Below are positions 45,936-59,800 of a stretch of 64,000 nucleotides of DNA, one piece after another (position 1 is the stretch's first letter; each line of letters opens with the position of its first letter). The notes beneath the pieces were generated by a model. The model was given only the letters and a program-made list of their open reading frames with translations, searched no databases and was not told where the DNA came from. The stretch covers positions 62,001 to 126,000 of the forward strand of contig OZ020489.1 in NCBI GenBank assembly GCA_963971405.1, written 5' to 3'. This DNA is from Psococerastis gibbosa (taxonomy: Eukaryota; Arthropoda; Insecta; Psocodea; Psocidae). Position numbers and translations under genes: made by a program.

Positions 45936-48900
45936 GCAATTGTACCTGCGTGTTTATCGGTGTAAATGTACCTAAAAAAAATTCATTCGACAAGAATAAG
46001 AAAAATAGCTATTTACTTATTTTATTTTTTTTAAAGGTCTTTAAAAGATATAGGTGTCTTAATTTTGCTTATTTAGGCTCACTGTATTGTACTTAACATT
46101 GGCCACTTGCTCGTGCGTGTTCATCGGTGTAAATGTAGCTACAAAAAATTCAATCGACAAGAATACGAAAAATAGCTATTTACTTATTGTATTTTTTTTA
46201 AAGGTTTTAAAAAGATATAGGTGTCTTAATTTTGCTTATTTTGGCTTATTATATTGTACTTGACATTGAGCAATTGCTCCTGCGTGTTCATCGGTTTAAA
46301 TGTTGCTAAAAAAAATTCATTCGACAAGAATAAAAAAAATAGCTATTTACTTATTTTATTTTTTTTAAAGGTCTTGATATGACAAGGGTGTCTTAATTTG
46401 GCTTATTTTGGCTCATTGTATTGTAATTAACATTGAGCAATTGCTCCTGCGTGTTCATCGGTGTAAATGTAGCTACAAAAAATTCATTCGACAAGAATAC
46501 GAAAAATACCTATTTATTTATTTTATTTTTTTTAAAGGTCTTGATATGACACGGGTGTCTTAATTTGGCTTGTTTTGGCTCAATGTATTGTAATTAACAT
46601 TGAGCAATTGTTCCTGCGTGTTCATCGGTGTAAATGTAGCTAAAAAAAATTCATTCGACAAGAATAAGAAAAATAGCTATTTACTTATTTTATTTTTTTA
46701 AAGGTTTTAAAAAGATATAGGTGTCTTAATTTTGCTTATTTTGGCTCATTGTATTGTACTCGACATTAAGCAATTGCTCCTGCGTGTTCATCGGTTTAAA
46801 TGTTGCTAAAAAAAATTCATTCGACAAGAATAAAAAAAATAGCTATTTACTTATTTTATTTTTTTTAAAGGTCTTGATATGATAAGGGTGTCTTAATTTT
46901 GCTTATTTTGGCTCATTGTATTGTACTTAACATTGAGCAATTGCTTCTGCGTGTTCATCGGTGTAAATGTAGCTAAAAAAAATTCATTCGACAAGAATAA
47001 GAAAAATAGCTATTTACTTATTTTATTTTTTTTAAAGGTTTTAAAAAGATACAGGTGCCTTAATTTTGCTTTTTTTGGCTCAATGTATTGCACTTAACAT
47101 TGAGCAATTGTTCCTGCGTGTTCATCGGTGTAAATGTACCTAAAAAAAATTCATTCGACAAGAATAAGAAAAATAGCTATTTACTTATTTTATTTTTTTT
47201 AAAGGTCTTAAAAAGATATAGGTGTCTTAATGTTGCTTATTTAGGCTCAGTGTATTGTACTTAACATTGGCCACTTGCTCCTGCGTGTTCATCGGTGTAA
47301 ATGTAGCTACAAAAAATTCATTCGACAAGAATACGAAAAATAGCTATATACTTATTTTTTTTTTTTTTAAAGGTCTTGATATGACACGGGTGTCTTAAAT
47401 TGGCTTATTTTGGCTCACTGTATTGTAATTAACATTGAGCAATTGCTCCTGCGTGTTCATCGGTTTAAATGTTGCTAAAAAAAATTCATTCGACAAGAAT
47501 TAAAAAAATAGCTATTTACTTATTTTAATTTTTTAAGGGTCTTGATATGATAAGGGTGTCTTAATTTTGCTTATTTTGGCTCATTGTATTGTACTTAACA
47601 TTAAGCAATTGCTCCTGCGTGTTCATCGGTGTAAATGTAGCTAAAAAAAATTCATTCGACAAGAATAAGAAAAATAGCTATTTACTTATTTTATTTTTTT
47701 TAAAGGTCTTGAAAAGATATAGGTGTCTTAGTTTTGCTTATTTAGGCTCACTGTACTGTACTTAACATTGGCCACTTGCTCGTGCGTGTTCATCGGTGTA
47801 AATGTAGCTACAAAAAATTCAATCGACAAGAATACGAAAAATAGCTATTTACTTATTTTATTTTTTTTAAAGGTTTTAAAAAGATATAGGTGTCTTAATT
47901 TTGCTTATTTTGGCTTATTGTATTATACTTGACATTGAGCAATTGCTCCTGCGTGTTCATCGGTGTAAATGTAGCTAAAAAAAATTCATTCGACAAGAAT
48001 ACGAAAAATACCTATTTATTTATTTTATTTTTTTTAAAGGTCTTGATATGACACGGGTGTCTTAATTTGGCTTGTTTTGGCTCAATGTATTGTAATTAAC
48101 ATTGAGCAATTGTTCCTGCGTGTTCATCGGTGTAAATGTAGCTAAAAAAAATTCATTCGACAAGAATAAGAAAAATAGCTATTTACTTATTTTATTTTTT
48201 TAAAGGTTTTAAAAAGATATAGGTGTCTTAATTTTGCTTATTTTGGCTCATTGTATTGTACTTGACATTAAGCAATTGCTCCTGCGTGTTCATCGGTTTA
48301 AATGTTGCTAAAAAAAATTCATTCGACAAGAATAAAAAAAATAGCTATTTACTTATTTTATTTTTTTTAAAGGTCTTGATATGATAAGGGTGTCTTAATT
48401 TTTCTTATTTTGGCTCATTGTATTGTACTTAACATTGAGCAATTGCTTCTGCGTGTTCATCGGTGTAAATGTAGCTAAAAAAAATTCATTCGACAAGAAT
48501 AAGAAAAATAGCTATTTACTTATTTTATTTTTTTTAAAGGTTTTAAAAAGATACAGGTGCCTTAATTTTGCTTTTTTTGGCTCAATGTATTGCACTTAAC
48601 ATTGAGCAATTGTTCCTGCGTGTTCATCGGTGTAAATGTACCTAAAAAAAATTCATTCGACAAGAATAAGAAAAATAGCTATTTACTTATTTTATTTTTT
48701 TTAAAGGTCTTAAAAAGATATAGGTGTCTTAATGTTGCTTATTTAGGCTCAGTGTATTGTACTTAACATTGGCCACTTGCTCCTGCGTGTTCATCGGTGT
48801 AAATGTAGCTACAAAAAATTCATTCGACAAGAATACGAAAAATAGCTATATACTTATTTTTTTTTTTTTTAAAGGTCTTGATATGACACGGGTGTCTTAA

Positions 48901-51900
48901 ATTGGCTTATTTTGGCTCACTGTATTGTAATTAACATTGAGCAATTGCTCCTGCGTGTTCATCGGTTTAAATGTTGCTAAAAAAAATTCATTCGACAAGA
49001 ATTAAAAAAATAGCTATTTACTTATTTTAATTTTTTAAGGGTCTTGATATGATAAGGGTGTCTTAATTTTGCTTATTTTGGCTCATTGTATTGTACTTAA
49101 CATTAAGCAATTGCTCCTGCGTGTTCATCGGTGTAAATGTAGCTAAAAAAAATTCATTCGACAAGAATAAGAAAAATAGCTATTTACTTATTTTATTTTT
49201 TTTAAAGGTCTTGAAAAGATATAGGTGTCTTAGTTTTGCTTATTTAGGCTCACTGTATTGTACTTAACATTGGCCACTTGCTCGTGCGTGTTCATCGGTG
49301 TAAATGTAGCTACAAAAAATTCAATCGACAAGAATACGAAAAATAGCTATTTACTTATTTTATTTTTTTTAAAGGTTTTAAAAAGATATAGGTGTCTTAA
49401 TTTTGCTTATTTTGGCTTATTGTATTATACTTGACATTGAGCAATTGCTCCTGCGTGTTCATCGGTTTAAATGTTGCTAAAAAAAATTCATTCGACAAGA
49501 ATAAAAAAAATAGCTATTTACTTATTTTATTTTTTTTAAAGGTCTTGATATGACAAGGGTGTCTTAATTTGGCTTATTTTGGCTCATTGTATTGTAATTA
49601 ACATTGAGCAATTGCTCCTGCGTGTTCATCGGTGTAAATGTAGCTACAAAAAATTCATTCGACAAGAATACGAAAAATAGCTATTTATTTTTTTTATTTT
49701 TTTTAAAGGTCTTGATATGACACGGGTGTCTTAATTTGGCTTGTTTTGGCTCAATGTATTGTAATTAACATTGAGCAATTGTTCCTGCGTGTTCATCGGT
49801 GTAAATGTAGCTAAAAAAAATTCATTCGACAAGAATAAGAAAAATAGCTATTTACTTATTTTATTTTTTTAAAGGTTTTAAAAAGATATAGGTGTCTTAA
49901 TTTTGCTTTTTTTGGCTCAGTGTATTGCACTTAACATTGAGCAATTGTACCTGCGTGTTTATCGGTGTAAATGTACCTAAAAAAAATTCATTCGACAAGA
50001 ATAAGAAAAATAGCTATTTACTTATTTTATTTTTTTTAAAGGTCTTTAAAAGATATAGGTGTCTTAATTTTGCTTATTTAGGCTCACTGTATTGTACTTA
50101 ACATTGGCCACTTGCTCGTGCGTGTTCATCGGTGTAAATGTAGCTACAAAAAATTCAATCGACAAGAATACGAAAAATAGCTATTTACTTATTGTATTTT
50201 TTTTAAAGGTTTTAAAAAGATATAGGTGTCTTAATTTTGCTTATTTTGGCTTATTATATTGTACTTGACATTGAGCAATTGCTCCTGCGTGTTCATCGGT
50301 TTAAATGTTGCTAAAAAAAATTCATTCGACAAGAATAAAAAAAATAGCTATTTACTTATTTTATTTTTTTTAAAGGTCTTGATATGACAAGGGTGTCTTA
50401 ATTTGGCTTATTTTGGCTCATTGTATTGTAATTAACATTGAGCAATTGCTCCTGCGTGTTCATCGGTGTAAATGTAGCTACAAAAAATTCATTCGACAAT
50501 AATACGAAAAATACCTATTTACTTATTTTATTTTTTTTAAAGGTCTTGATATGACACGGGTGTCTTAATTTGGCTTGTTTTGGCTCAATGTATTGTAATT
50601 AACATTGAGCAATTGTTCCTGCGTGTTCATCGGTGTAAATGTAGCTAAAAAAAATTCATTCGACAAGAATAAGAAAAATAGCTATTTACTTATTTTATTT
50701 TTTTAAAGGTTTTAAAAAGATATAGGTGTCTTAATTTTGCTTATTTTGGCTCATTGTATTGTACTCGACATTAAGCAATTGCTCCTGCGTGTTCATCGGT
50801 TTAAATGTTGCTAAAAAAAATTCATTCGACAAGAATAAAAAAAATAGCTATTTACTTATTTTATTTTTTTTAAAGGTCTTGATATGATAAGGGTGTCTTA
50901 ATTTTGCTTATTTTGGCTCATTGTATTGTACTTAACATTGAGCAATTGCTTCTGCGTGTTCATCGGTGTAAATGTAGCTAAAAAAAATTCATTCGACAAG
51001 AATAAGAAAAATAGCTATTTACTTATTTTATTTTTTTTAAAGGTTTTAAAAAGATACAGGTGCCTTAATTTTGCTTTTTTTGGCTCAATGTATTGCACTT
51101 AACATTGAGCAATTGTTCCTGCGTGTTCATCGGTGTAAATGTACCTAAAAAAAATTCATTCGACAAGAATAAGAAAAATAGCTATTTACTTATTTTATTT
51201 TTTTTAAAGGTCTTAAAAAGATATAGGTGTCTTAATGTTGCTTATTTAGGCTCAGTGTATTGTACTTAACATTGGCCACTTGCTCCTGCGTGTTCATCGG
51301 TGTAAATGTAGCTACAAAAAATTCATTCGACAAGAATACGAAAAATAGCTATATACTTATTTTTTTTTTTTTTAAAGGTCTTGATATGACACGGGTGTCT
51401 TAAATTGGCTTATTTTGGCTCACTGTATTGTAATTAACATTGAGCAATTGCTCCTGCGTGTTCATCGGTTTAAATGTTGCTAAAAAAAATTCATTCGACA
51501 AGAATTAAAAAAATAGCTATTTACTTATTTTAATTTTTTAAGGGTCTTGATATGATAAGGGTGTCTTAATTTTGCTTATTTTGGCTCATTGTATTGTACT
51601 TAACATTAAGCAATTGCTCCTGCGTGTTCATCGGTGTAAATGTAGCTAAAAAAAATTCATTCGACAAGAATAAGAAAAATAGCTATTTACTTATTTTATT
51701 TTTTTTAAAGGTCTTGAAAAGATATAGGTGTCTTAGTTTTGCTTATTTAGGCTCACTGTATTGTACTTAACATTGGCCACTTGCTCGTGCGTGTTCATCG
51801 GTGTAAATGTAGCTACAAAAAATTCAATCGACAAGAATACGAAAAATAGCTATTTACTTATTTTATTTTTTTTAAAGGTTTTAAAAAGATATAGGTGTCT

Positions 51901-53890
51901 TAATTTTGCTTATTTTGGCTTATTGTATTATACTTGACATTGAGCAATTGCTCCTGCGTGTTCATCGGTGTAAATGTAGCTAAAAAAAATTCATTCGACA
52001 AGAATACGAAAAATACCTATTTATTTTTTTTATTTTTTTTAAAGGTCTTGATATGACACGGGTGTCTTAATTTGGCTTGTTTTGGCTCAATGTATTGTAA
52101 TTAACATTGAGCAATTGTTCCTGCGTGTTCATCGGTGTAAATGTAGCTAAAAAAAATTCATTCGACAAGAATAAGAAAAATAGCTATTTACTTATTTTAT
52201 TTTTTTAAAGGTTTTAAAAAGATATAGGTGTCTTAATTTTGCTTATTTTGGCTCATTGTATTGTACTTGACATTAAGCAATTGCTCCTGCGTGTTCATCG
52301 GTTTAAATGTTGCTAAAAAAAATTCATTCGACAAGAATAAAAAAAATAGCTATTTACTTATTTTATTTTTTTTAAAGGTCTTGATATGATAAGGGTGTCT
52401 TAATTTTTCTTATTTTGGCTCATTGTATTGTACTTAACATTGAGCAATTGCTTCTGCGTGTTCATCGGTGTAAATGTAGCTAAAAAAAATTCATTCGACA
52501 AGAATAAGAAAAATAGCTATTTACTTATTTTATTTTTTTTAAAGGTTTTAAAAAGATACAGGTGCCTTAATTTTGCTTTTTTTGGCTCAATGTATTGCAC
52601 TTAACATTGAGCAATTGTTCCTGCGTGTTCATCGGTGTAAATGTACCTAAAAAAAAATTCATTCGACAAGAATAAGAAAAATAGCTATTTACTTATTTTA
52701 TTTTTTTTAAAGGTCTTAAAAAGATATAGGTGTCTTAATGTTGCTTATTTAGGCTCAGTGTATTGTACTTAACATTGGCCACTTGCTCCTGCGTGTTCAT
52801 CGGTGTAAATGTAGCTACAAAAAATTCATTCGACAAGAATACGAAAAATAGCTATATACTTATTTTTTTTTTTTTTTAAAGGTCTTGATATGACACGGGT
52901 GTCTTAAATTGGCTTATTTTGGCTCACTGTATTGTAATTAACATTGAGCAATTGCTCCTGCGTGTTCATCGGTTTAAATGTTGCTAAAAAAAATTCATTC
53001 GACAAGAATTAAAAAAATAGCTATTTACTTATTTTAATTTTTTAAGGGTCTTGATATGATAAGGGTGTCTTAATTTTGCTTATTTTGGCTCATTGTATTG
53101 TACTTAACATTACGCAATTGCTCCTGCGTGTTCATCGGTGTAAATGTAGCTAAAAAAAATTCATTCGACAAGAATAAGAAAAATAGCTATTTACTTATTT
53201 TATTTTTTTTAAAGGTCTTGAAAAGATATAGGTGTCTTAGTTTTGCTTATTTAGGCTCACTGTATTGTACTTAACATTGGCCACTTGCTCGTGCGTGTTC
53301 ATCGGTGTAAATGTAGCTACAAAAAATTCAATCGACAAGAATACGAAAAATAGCTATTTACTTATTTTATTTTTTTTAAAGGTTTTAAAAAGATATAGGT
53401 GTCTTAATTTTGCTTATTTTGGCTTATTGTATTATACTTGACATTGAGCAATTGCTCCTGCGTGTTCATCGGTTTAAATGTTGCTAAAAAAAATTCATTC
53501 GACAAGAATAAAAAAAATAGCTATTTACTTATTTTATTTTTTTTAAAGGTCTTGATATGACAAGGGTGTCTTAATTTGGCTTATTTTGGCTCATTGTATT
53601 GTAATTAACATTGAGCAATTGCTCCTGCGTGTTCATCGGTGTAAATGTAGCTACAAAAAATTCATTCGACAAGAATACGAAAAATAGCTATTTATTTTTT
53701 TTATTTTTTTTAAAGGTCTTGATGTGACACGGGTGTCTTAATTTGGCTTGTTTTGGCTCAATGTATTGTAATTAACATTGAGCAATTGTTCCTGCGTGTT
53801 CATCGGTGTAAATGTAGCTAAAAAAAATTCATTCGACAAGAATAAGAAAAATAGCTATTTACTTATTTTATTTTTTTAAAGGTTTTAAAA
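45870..53890 (+). repeat. 24-monomer higher-order repeat, 4,005-bp period, two copies
   Basis: Markers recur 4,005 bp apart: CGACATTAAG after GTACT at 46761 and 50766, TTTCTTATTTTGG at 48401 and 52406, and AAGAATTAAAAAAATAGC at about 47501 and 51506. The 4,005-bp unit is itself compound: GATACAGGTGCC sits at 47048, 48550, 51053 and 52555, spacings of 1,502, 2,503 and 1,502 (nine, fifteen and nine monomers). Confidence 0.8.
46460..49460 (+). repeat. 9-monomer sub-repeat, 1,502-bp period
   Basis: GAAAAATACCTATTTATT recurs at 46501 and 48003, GATACAGGTGCC at 47048 and 48550, and the AATTAAAAAAATAGC variant at 47501 and 49003, all 1,502 bp apart. This sub-repeat is nested inside each 4,005-bp unit; the second unit repeats the pattern at about 51.0 and 52.5 kb, with one or two homopolymer indels. 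Confidence 0.72.
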
Positions 53891-56800
53891 AGATATAGGT
53901 GTCTTAATTTTGCTTATTTTGGCTCATTGTATTGTACTTGACATTAAGCAATTGCTCCTGCGTGTTCATCGGTTTAAATGTTGCTAAAAAAAATTCATTC
54001 GACAAGAATAAAAAAAATAGCTATTTACTTATTTTATTTTTTTTAAAGGTCTTGATATGATAAGGGTGTCTTAATGTTGCTTATTTAGGCTCACTGTATT
54101 GTACTTAACATTGGCCACTTGCTCCTGCGTGTTCATCGGTGTAAATGTAGCTACAAAAAATTCATTCGACAAGAATACGAAAAATAGCTATATACTTATT
54201 TTTTTTTTTTTAAAGGTCTTGATATGACACGGGTGTCTTAAATTGGCTTATTTTGGCTCACTGTATTGTAATTAACATTGAGCAATTGCTCCTGCGTGTT
54301 CATCGGTTTAAATGTTGCTAAAAAAAATTCATTCGACAAGAATAAAAAAATAGCTATTTACTTATTTTAATTTTTTAAGGGTCTTGATATGATAAGGGTG
54401 TCTTAATTTTGCTTATTTTGGCTCATTGTATTGTACTTAACATTGAGTAATTGCTCCTGCGTGTTCATCGGTGTAAATGTAGCTAAAAAAAATTCATTCG
54501 ACAAGAATAAGAAAAATAGCTATTTACTTATTTTATTTTTTTTAAAGGTCTTGAAAAGATATAGGTGTCTTAGTTTTGCTTATTTAGGCTCACTGTATTG
54601 TACTTAACATTGGCCACTTGCTCGTGCGTGTTCATCGGTGTAAATGTAGCTACAAAAAATTCATTCGACAAGAATACGAAAAATAGCTATATACTTATTT
54701 TTTTTTTTTTAAAGGTCTTGATATGACACGGGTGTCTTAAATTGGCTTATTTTGGCTCACTGTATTGTAATTAACATTGAGCAATTGCTCCTGCGCGTTC
54801 ATCGGTTTAAATGTTGCTACAAAAAATTCATTCGACAAGAATACGAAAAATAGCTATATACTTATTTTTTTTTTTTTTAAAGGTCTTGATATGACACGGG
54901 TGTCTTAAATTGGCTTATTTTGGCTCATTGTATTGTACTTAACATTGAAAAATTGCTCCTGCGTGTTCATCGGTGTAAATGTAGCTAAAAAAAATTCATT
55001 CGACAAGAATAAGAAAAATAGCTATTTACTTATTTTATTTTTTTTTAAGGTCTTGAAAAGATATAGGTGTCTTAGTTTTGCTTATTTAGGCTCACTGTAT
55101 TGTACTTAACATAGGCCACTTGCTCGTGCGTGTTCATCGGTGTAAATGTAGCTACAAAAAATTCAATCGACAAGAATACGAAAAATAGCTATTTACTTAT
55201 TTTATTTTTTTTAAAGGTCTTGATATGACACGGGTGTCTTAATTTGGCTTGTTTTGGCTCAATGTATTGTAATTAACATTGACCAATTGTTCCTGCGTGT
55301 TCATCAGTGTAAATGTAGCTAAAAAAAATTCATTCGACAAGAACAAGAAAAATAGCTATTTACTTATTTTATTTTTTTAAAGGTTTTAAAAAGATATAGG
55401 TGTCTTAGTTTTGTTTATTTAGGCTCACTGTATTGTACTTAACATTGGCCACTTGCTCGTGCGTGTTCATCGGTGTAAATGTAGCTACAAAAAATTCAAT
55501 CGACAAGAATACGAAAAATAGCTATTTACTTATTTTATTTTTTTTAAAGGTCTTGATATGACACGGGTGTCTTAATTTGGCTTGTTTTGGCTCCATGTAT
55601 TGTAATTAACATTGAGCAATTGTTCCTGCGTGTTCATCAGTGTAAATGTAGCTAAAAAAAATTCATTCGACAAGAACAAGAAAAATAGCTATTTACTTAT
55701 TTTATTTTTTTAAAGGTTTTAAAAAGATATAGGTGTCTTAATTTTGCTTATTTTGGCTCATTGTATTGTACTTGACATTAAGCAATTGCTCCTGCGTGTT
55801 CATCGGTTTAAATGTTGCTAAAAAAAAATTCATTCGACAAGAATAAAAAAAATAGCTATTTACTTATTTTATTTTTTTAAAGGTCTTGATATGATAAGGG
55901 TGTCTTAATTTTGCTTATTTTGGCTCAGTGTATTGCACTTAACATTGAGCAATTGTACCTGCGTGTTTATCGGTGTAAATGTACCTAAAAAAAAATTCAT
56001 TCGACAAGAATAAGAAAAATAGCTATTTAGTTATTTTATTTTTTTTAAAGGTCTTTATAAGATATAGGTGTCTTAGTTTTGCTTATTTAGGCTCACTGTA
56101 TTGTACTTAACATTGGCCACTTGCTCGTGCGTGTTCATCGGTGTAAATGTAGCTACAAAAAATTCAATCGACAAGAATACGAAAAATAGCTATTTACTTA
56201 TTTTATTTTTTTTAAAGGTTTTAAAAAGATATAGGTGTCTTAATTTTGCTTATTTTGGCTTATTGTATTGTACTTGACATTGAGCAATTGCTCCTGCGTG
56301 TTCATCGGTTTAAATGTTGCTAAAAAAAATTCATTCGACAAGAATAAAAAAAATAGCTATTTACTTATTTTATTTTTTTTAAAGGTCTTGATATGACAAG
56401 GGTGTCTTAATTTGGCTTATTTTGGCTCATTGTATTGTAATTAACATTGAGCAATTGCTCCTGCGTGTTCATCGGTGTAAATGTAGCTACAAAAAATTCA
56501 TTCGACAAGAATACGAAAAATAGCTATTTATTTTTTTTATTTTTTTTAAAGGTCTTGATGTGACACGGGTGTCTTAATTTGGCTTGTTTGGGCTCAATGT
56601 ATTGTAATTAACATTGAGCAATTGTTCCTGCGTGTTCATCGGTGTTAATGTAGCTAAAAAAAATTCATTCGACAAGAATAAGAAAAATAGCTATTTACTT
56701 ATTTTATTTTTTTAAAGGTTTTAAAAAGATATAGGTGTCTTAATTTTGCTTATTTTGGCTCATTGTATTGTACTTGACATTAAGCAATTGCTCCTGCGTG

Positions 56801-59800
56801 TTCATCGGTTTAAATGTTGCTAAAAAAAATTCATTCGACAAGAATAAAAAAAATAGCTATTTACTTATTTTATTTTTTTTAAAGGTCTTGATATGATAAG
56901 GGTGTCTTAATTTTGCTTATTTTGGCTCATTGTATTGTACTTAACATTGAAAAATTGCTTCTGCGTGTTCATCGGTGTAAATGTAGCTAAAAAAAATTCA
57001 TTCGACAAGAATAAGAAAAATAGCTATTTACTTATTTTATTTTTTTTAAAGGTTTTAAAAAGATACAGGTGCCTTAATTTTGCTTTTTTTGGCTCAATGT
57101 ATTGCACTTAATATTGAGCAATTGTTCCTGCGTGTTCATCGGTGTAAATGTACCTAAAAAAATTCATTCGACAAGAATAAGAAAAATAGCTATTTACTTA
57201 TTTTATTTTTTTTAAAGGTCTTAAAAAGATATAGGTGTCTTAATGTTGCTTATTTAGGCTCAATGTATTGTACTTAACATTAAGCAATTGTTCCTGCGTG
57301 TTCATCGGTGTAAATGTAGCTAAAAAAAATTCATTCGACAAGAATAAAAAAAATAGCTATTTACTTATTTTATTTTTTTTAAAGGTTTTAGAAAGATATA
57401 GGAGTCTTAATTTTGCTTATTTTGGCTTATTGTATTGTACTTAACATTAAGCAATTGCTCCTGCGTGTTCATCGGTGTAAATGTAGCTAAAAAAAATTCA
57501 TTCGACAAGAATAAGAAAAATAGCTATTTACTTATTTTATTTTTTTTAAAGGTCTTGAAAAGATATAGGTGTCTTAGTTTTGCTTATTTAGGCTCACTGT
57601 ATTGTACTTAACATTGGCCACTTGCTCCTGCGTGTTCATCGGTGTAAATGTAGCTACAAAAAATTCATTCGACAAGAATACGAAAAATAGCTATATACTT
57701 ATTTTTTTTTTTTTAAAGGTCTTGATATGACACGGGTGTCTTAAATTGGCTTATTTTGGCTCACTGTATTGTAATTAACATTGAGCAATTGCTCCTGCGT
57801 GTTCATCGGTTTAAATGTTGCTAAAAAAAATTCATTCGACAAGAATAAAAAAAATAGCTATTTACTTATTTTAATTTTTTAAGGGTCTTGATATGATAAG
57901 GGTGTCTTAATTTTGCTTATTTTGGCTCATTGTATTGTACTTAACATTGAGTAATTGCTCCTGCGTGTTCATCGGTGTAAATGTAGCTAAAAAAAATTCA
58001 TTCGACAAGAATAAGAAAAATAGCTATTTACTTATTTTATTTTTTTTAAAGGTCTTGAAAAGATATAGGTGTCTTAGTTTTGCTTATTTAGGCTCACTGT
58101 ATTGTACTTAACATTGGCCACTTGCTCGTGCGTGTTCATCGGTGTAAATGTAGCTACAAAAAATTCAATCGACAAGAATACGAAAAATAGCTATTTACTT
58201 ATTTTATTTTTTTTAAAGGTCTTGATATGACACGGGTGTCTTAATTTGGCTTGTTTTGGCTCAATGTATTGTAATTAACATTGAGCAATTGTTCCTGCGT
58301 GTTCATCAGTGTAAATGTAGCTAAAAAAAATTCATTCGACAAGAACAAGAAAAATAGCTATTTACTTATTTTATTTTTTTTAAAGGTCTTGAAAAGATAT
58401 AGGTGTCTTAGTTTTGCTTATTTAGGCTTACTGTATTGTACTTAACATTGGCCACTTGCTCGTGCGTGTTCATCGGTGTAAATGTAGCTACAAAAAATTC
58501 AATCGACAAGAATACGAAAAATAGCTATTTACTTATTTTATTTTTTTTAAAGGTTTTAAAAAGATATAGGTGTCTTAATTTTGCTTATTTTGGCTTATTG
58601 TATTGTACTTGACATTGAGCAATTGCTCCTGCGTGTTCATCGGTTTAAATGTTGCTAAAAAAAATTCATTCGACAAGAATAAAAAAAATAGCTATTTACT
58701 TATTTTATTTTTTTTAAAGGTCTTGATATGACAAGGGTGTCTTAATTTGGCTTATTTTGGCTCATTGTATTGTAATTAACATTGAGCAATTGCTCCTGCG
58801 TGTTCATCGGTGTAAATGTAGCTACAAAAAATTCATTCGACAAGAATACGAAAAATAGCTATTTATTTATTTTATTTTTTTTAAAGGTCTTGATATGACA
58901 CGGGTGTCTTAATTTGGCTTGTTTTGGCTCAATGTATTGTAATTAACATTGAGCAATTGTTCCTGCGTGTTCATCGGTGTAAATGTAGCTAAAAAAAATT
59001 CATTCGACAAGAATAAGAAAAATAGCTATTTACTTATTTTATTTTTTTAAAGGTTTTAAAAAGATATAGGTGTCTTAATTTTGCTTATTTTGGCTCATTG
59101 TATTGTACTTGACATTAAGCAATTGCTCCTGCGTGTTCATCGGTTTAAATGTTGCTAAAAAAAATTCATTCGACAAGAATAAAAAAAATAGCTATTTACT
59201 TATTTTATTTTTTTTAAAGGTCTTGATATGATAAGGGTGTCTTAATGTTGCTTATTTAGGCTCACTGTATTGTACTTAACATTGGCCACTTGCTCCTGCG
59301 TGTTCATCGGTGTAAATGTAGCTACAAAAAATTCATTCGACAAGAATACGAAAAATAGCTATATACTTATTTTTTTTTTTTTTAAAGGTCTTGATATGAC
59401 ACGGGTGTCTTAAATTGGCTTATTTTGGCTCACTGTATTGTAATTAACATTGAGCAATTGCTCCTGCGTGTTCATCGGTTTAAATGTTGCTAAAAAAAAT
59501 TCATTCGACAAGAATAAAAAAATAGCTATTTACTTATTTTAATTTTTTAAGGGTCTTGATATGATAAGGGTGTCTTAATTTTGCTTATTTTGGCTCATTG
59601 TATTGTACATAACATTGAGTAATTGCTCCTGCGTGTTCATCGGTGTAAATGTAGCTAAAAAAAATTCATTCGACAAGAATAAGAAAAATAGCTATTTAAT
59701 TATTTTATTTTTTTTAAAGGTCTTGAAAAGATATAGGTGTCTTAGTTTTGCTTATTTAGGCTCACTGTATTGTACTTAACATTGGCCACTTGCTCGTGCG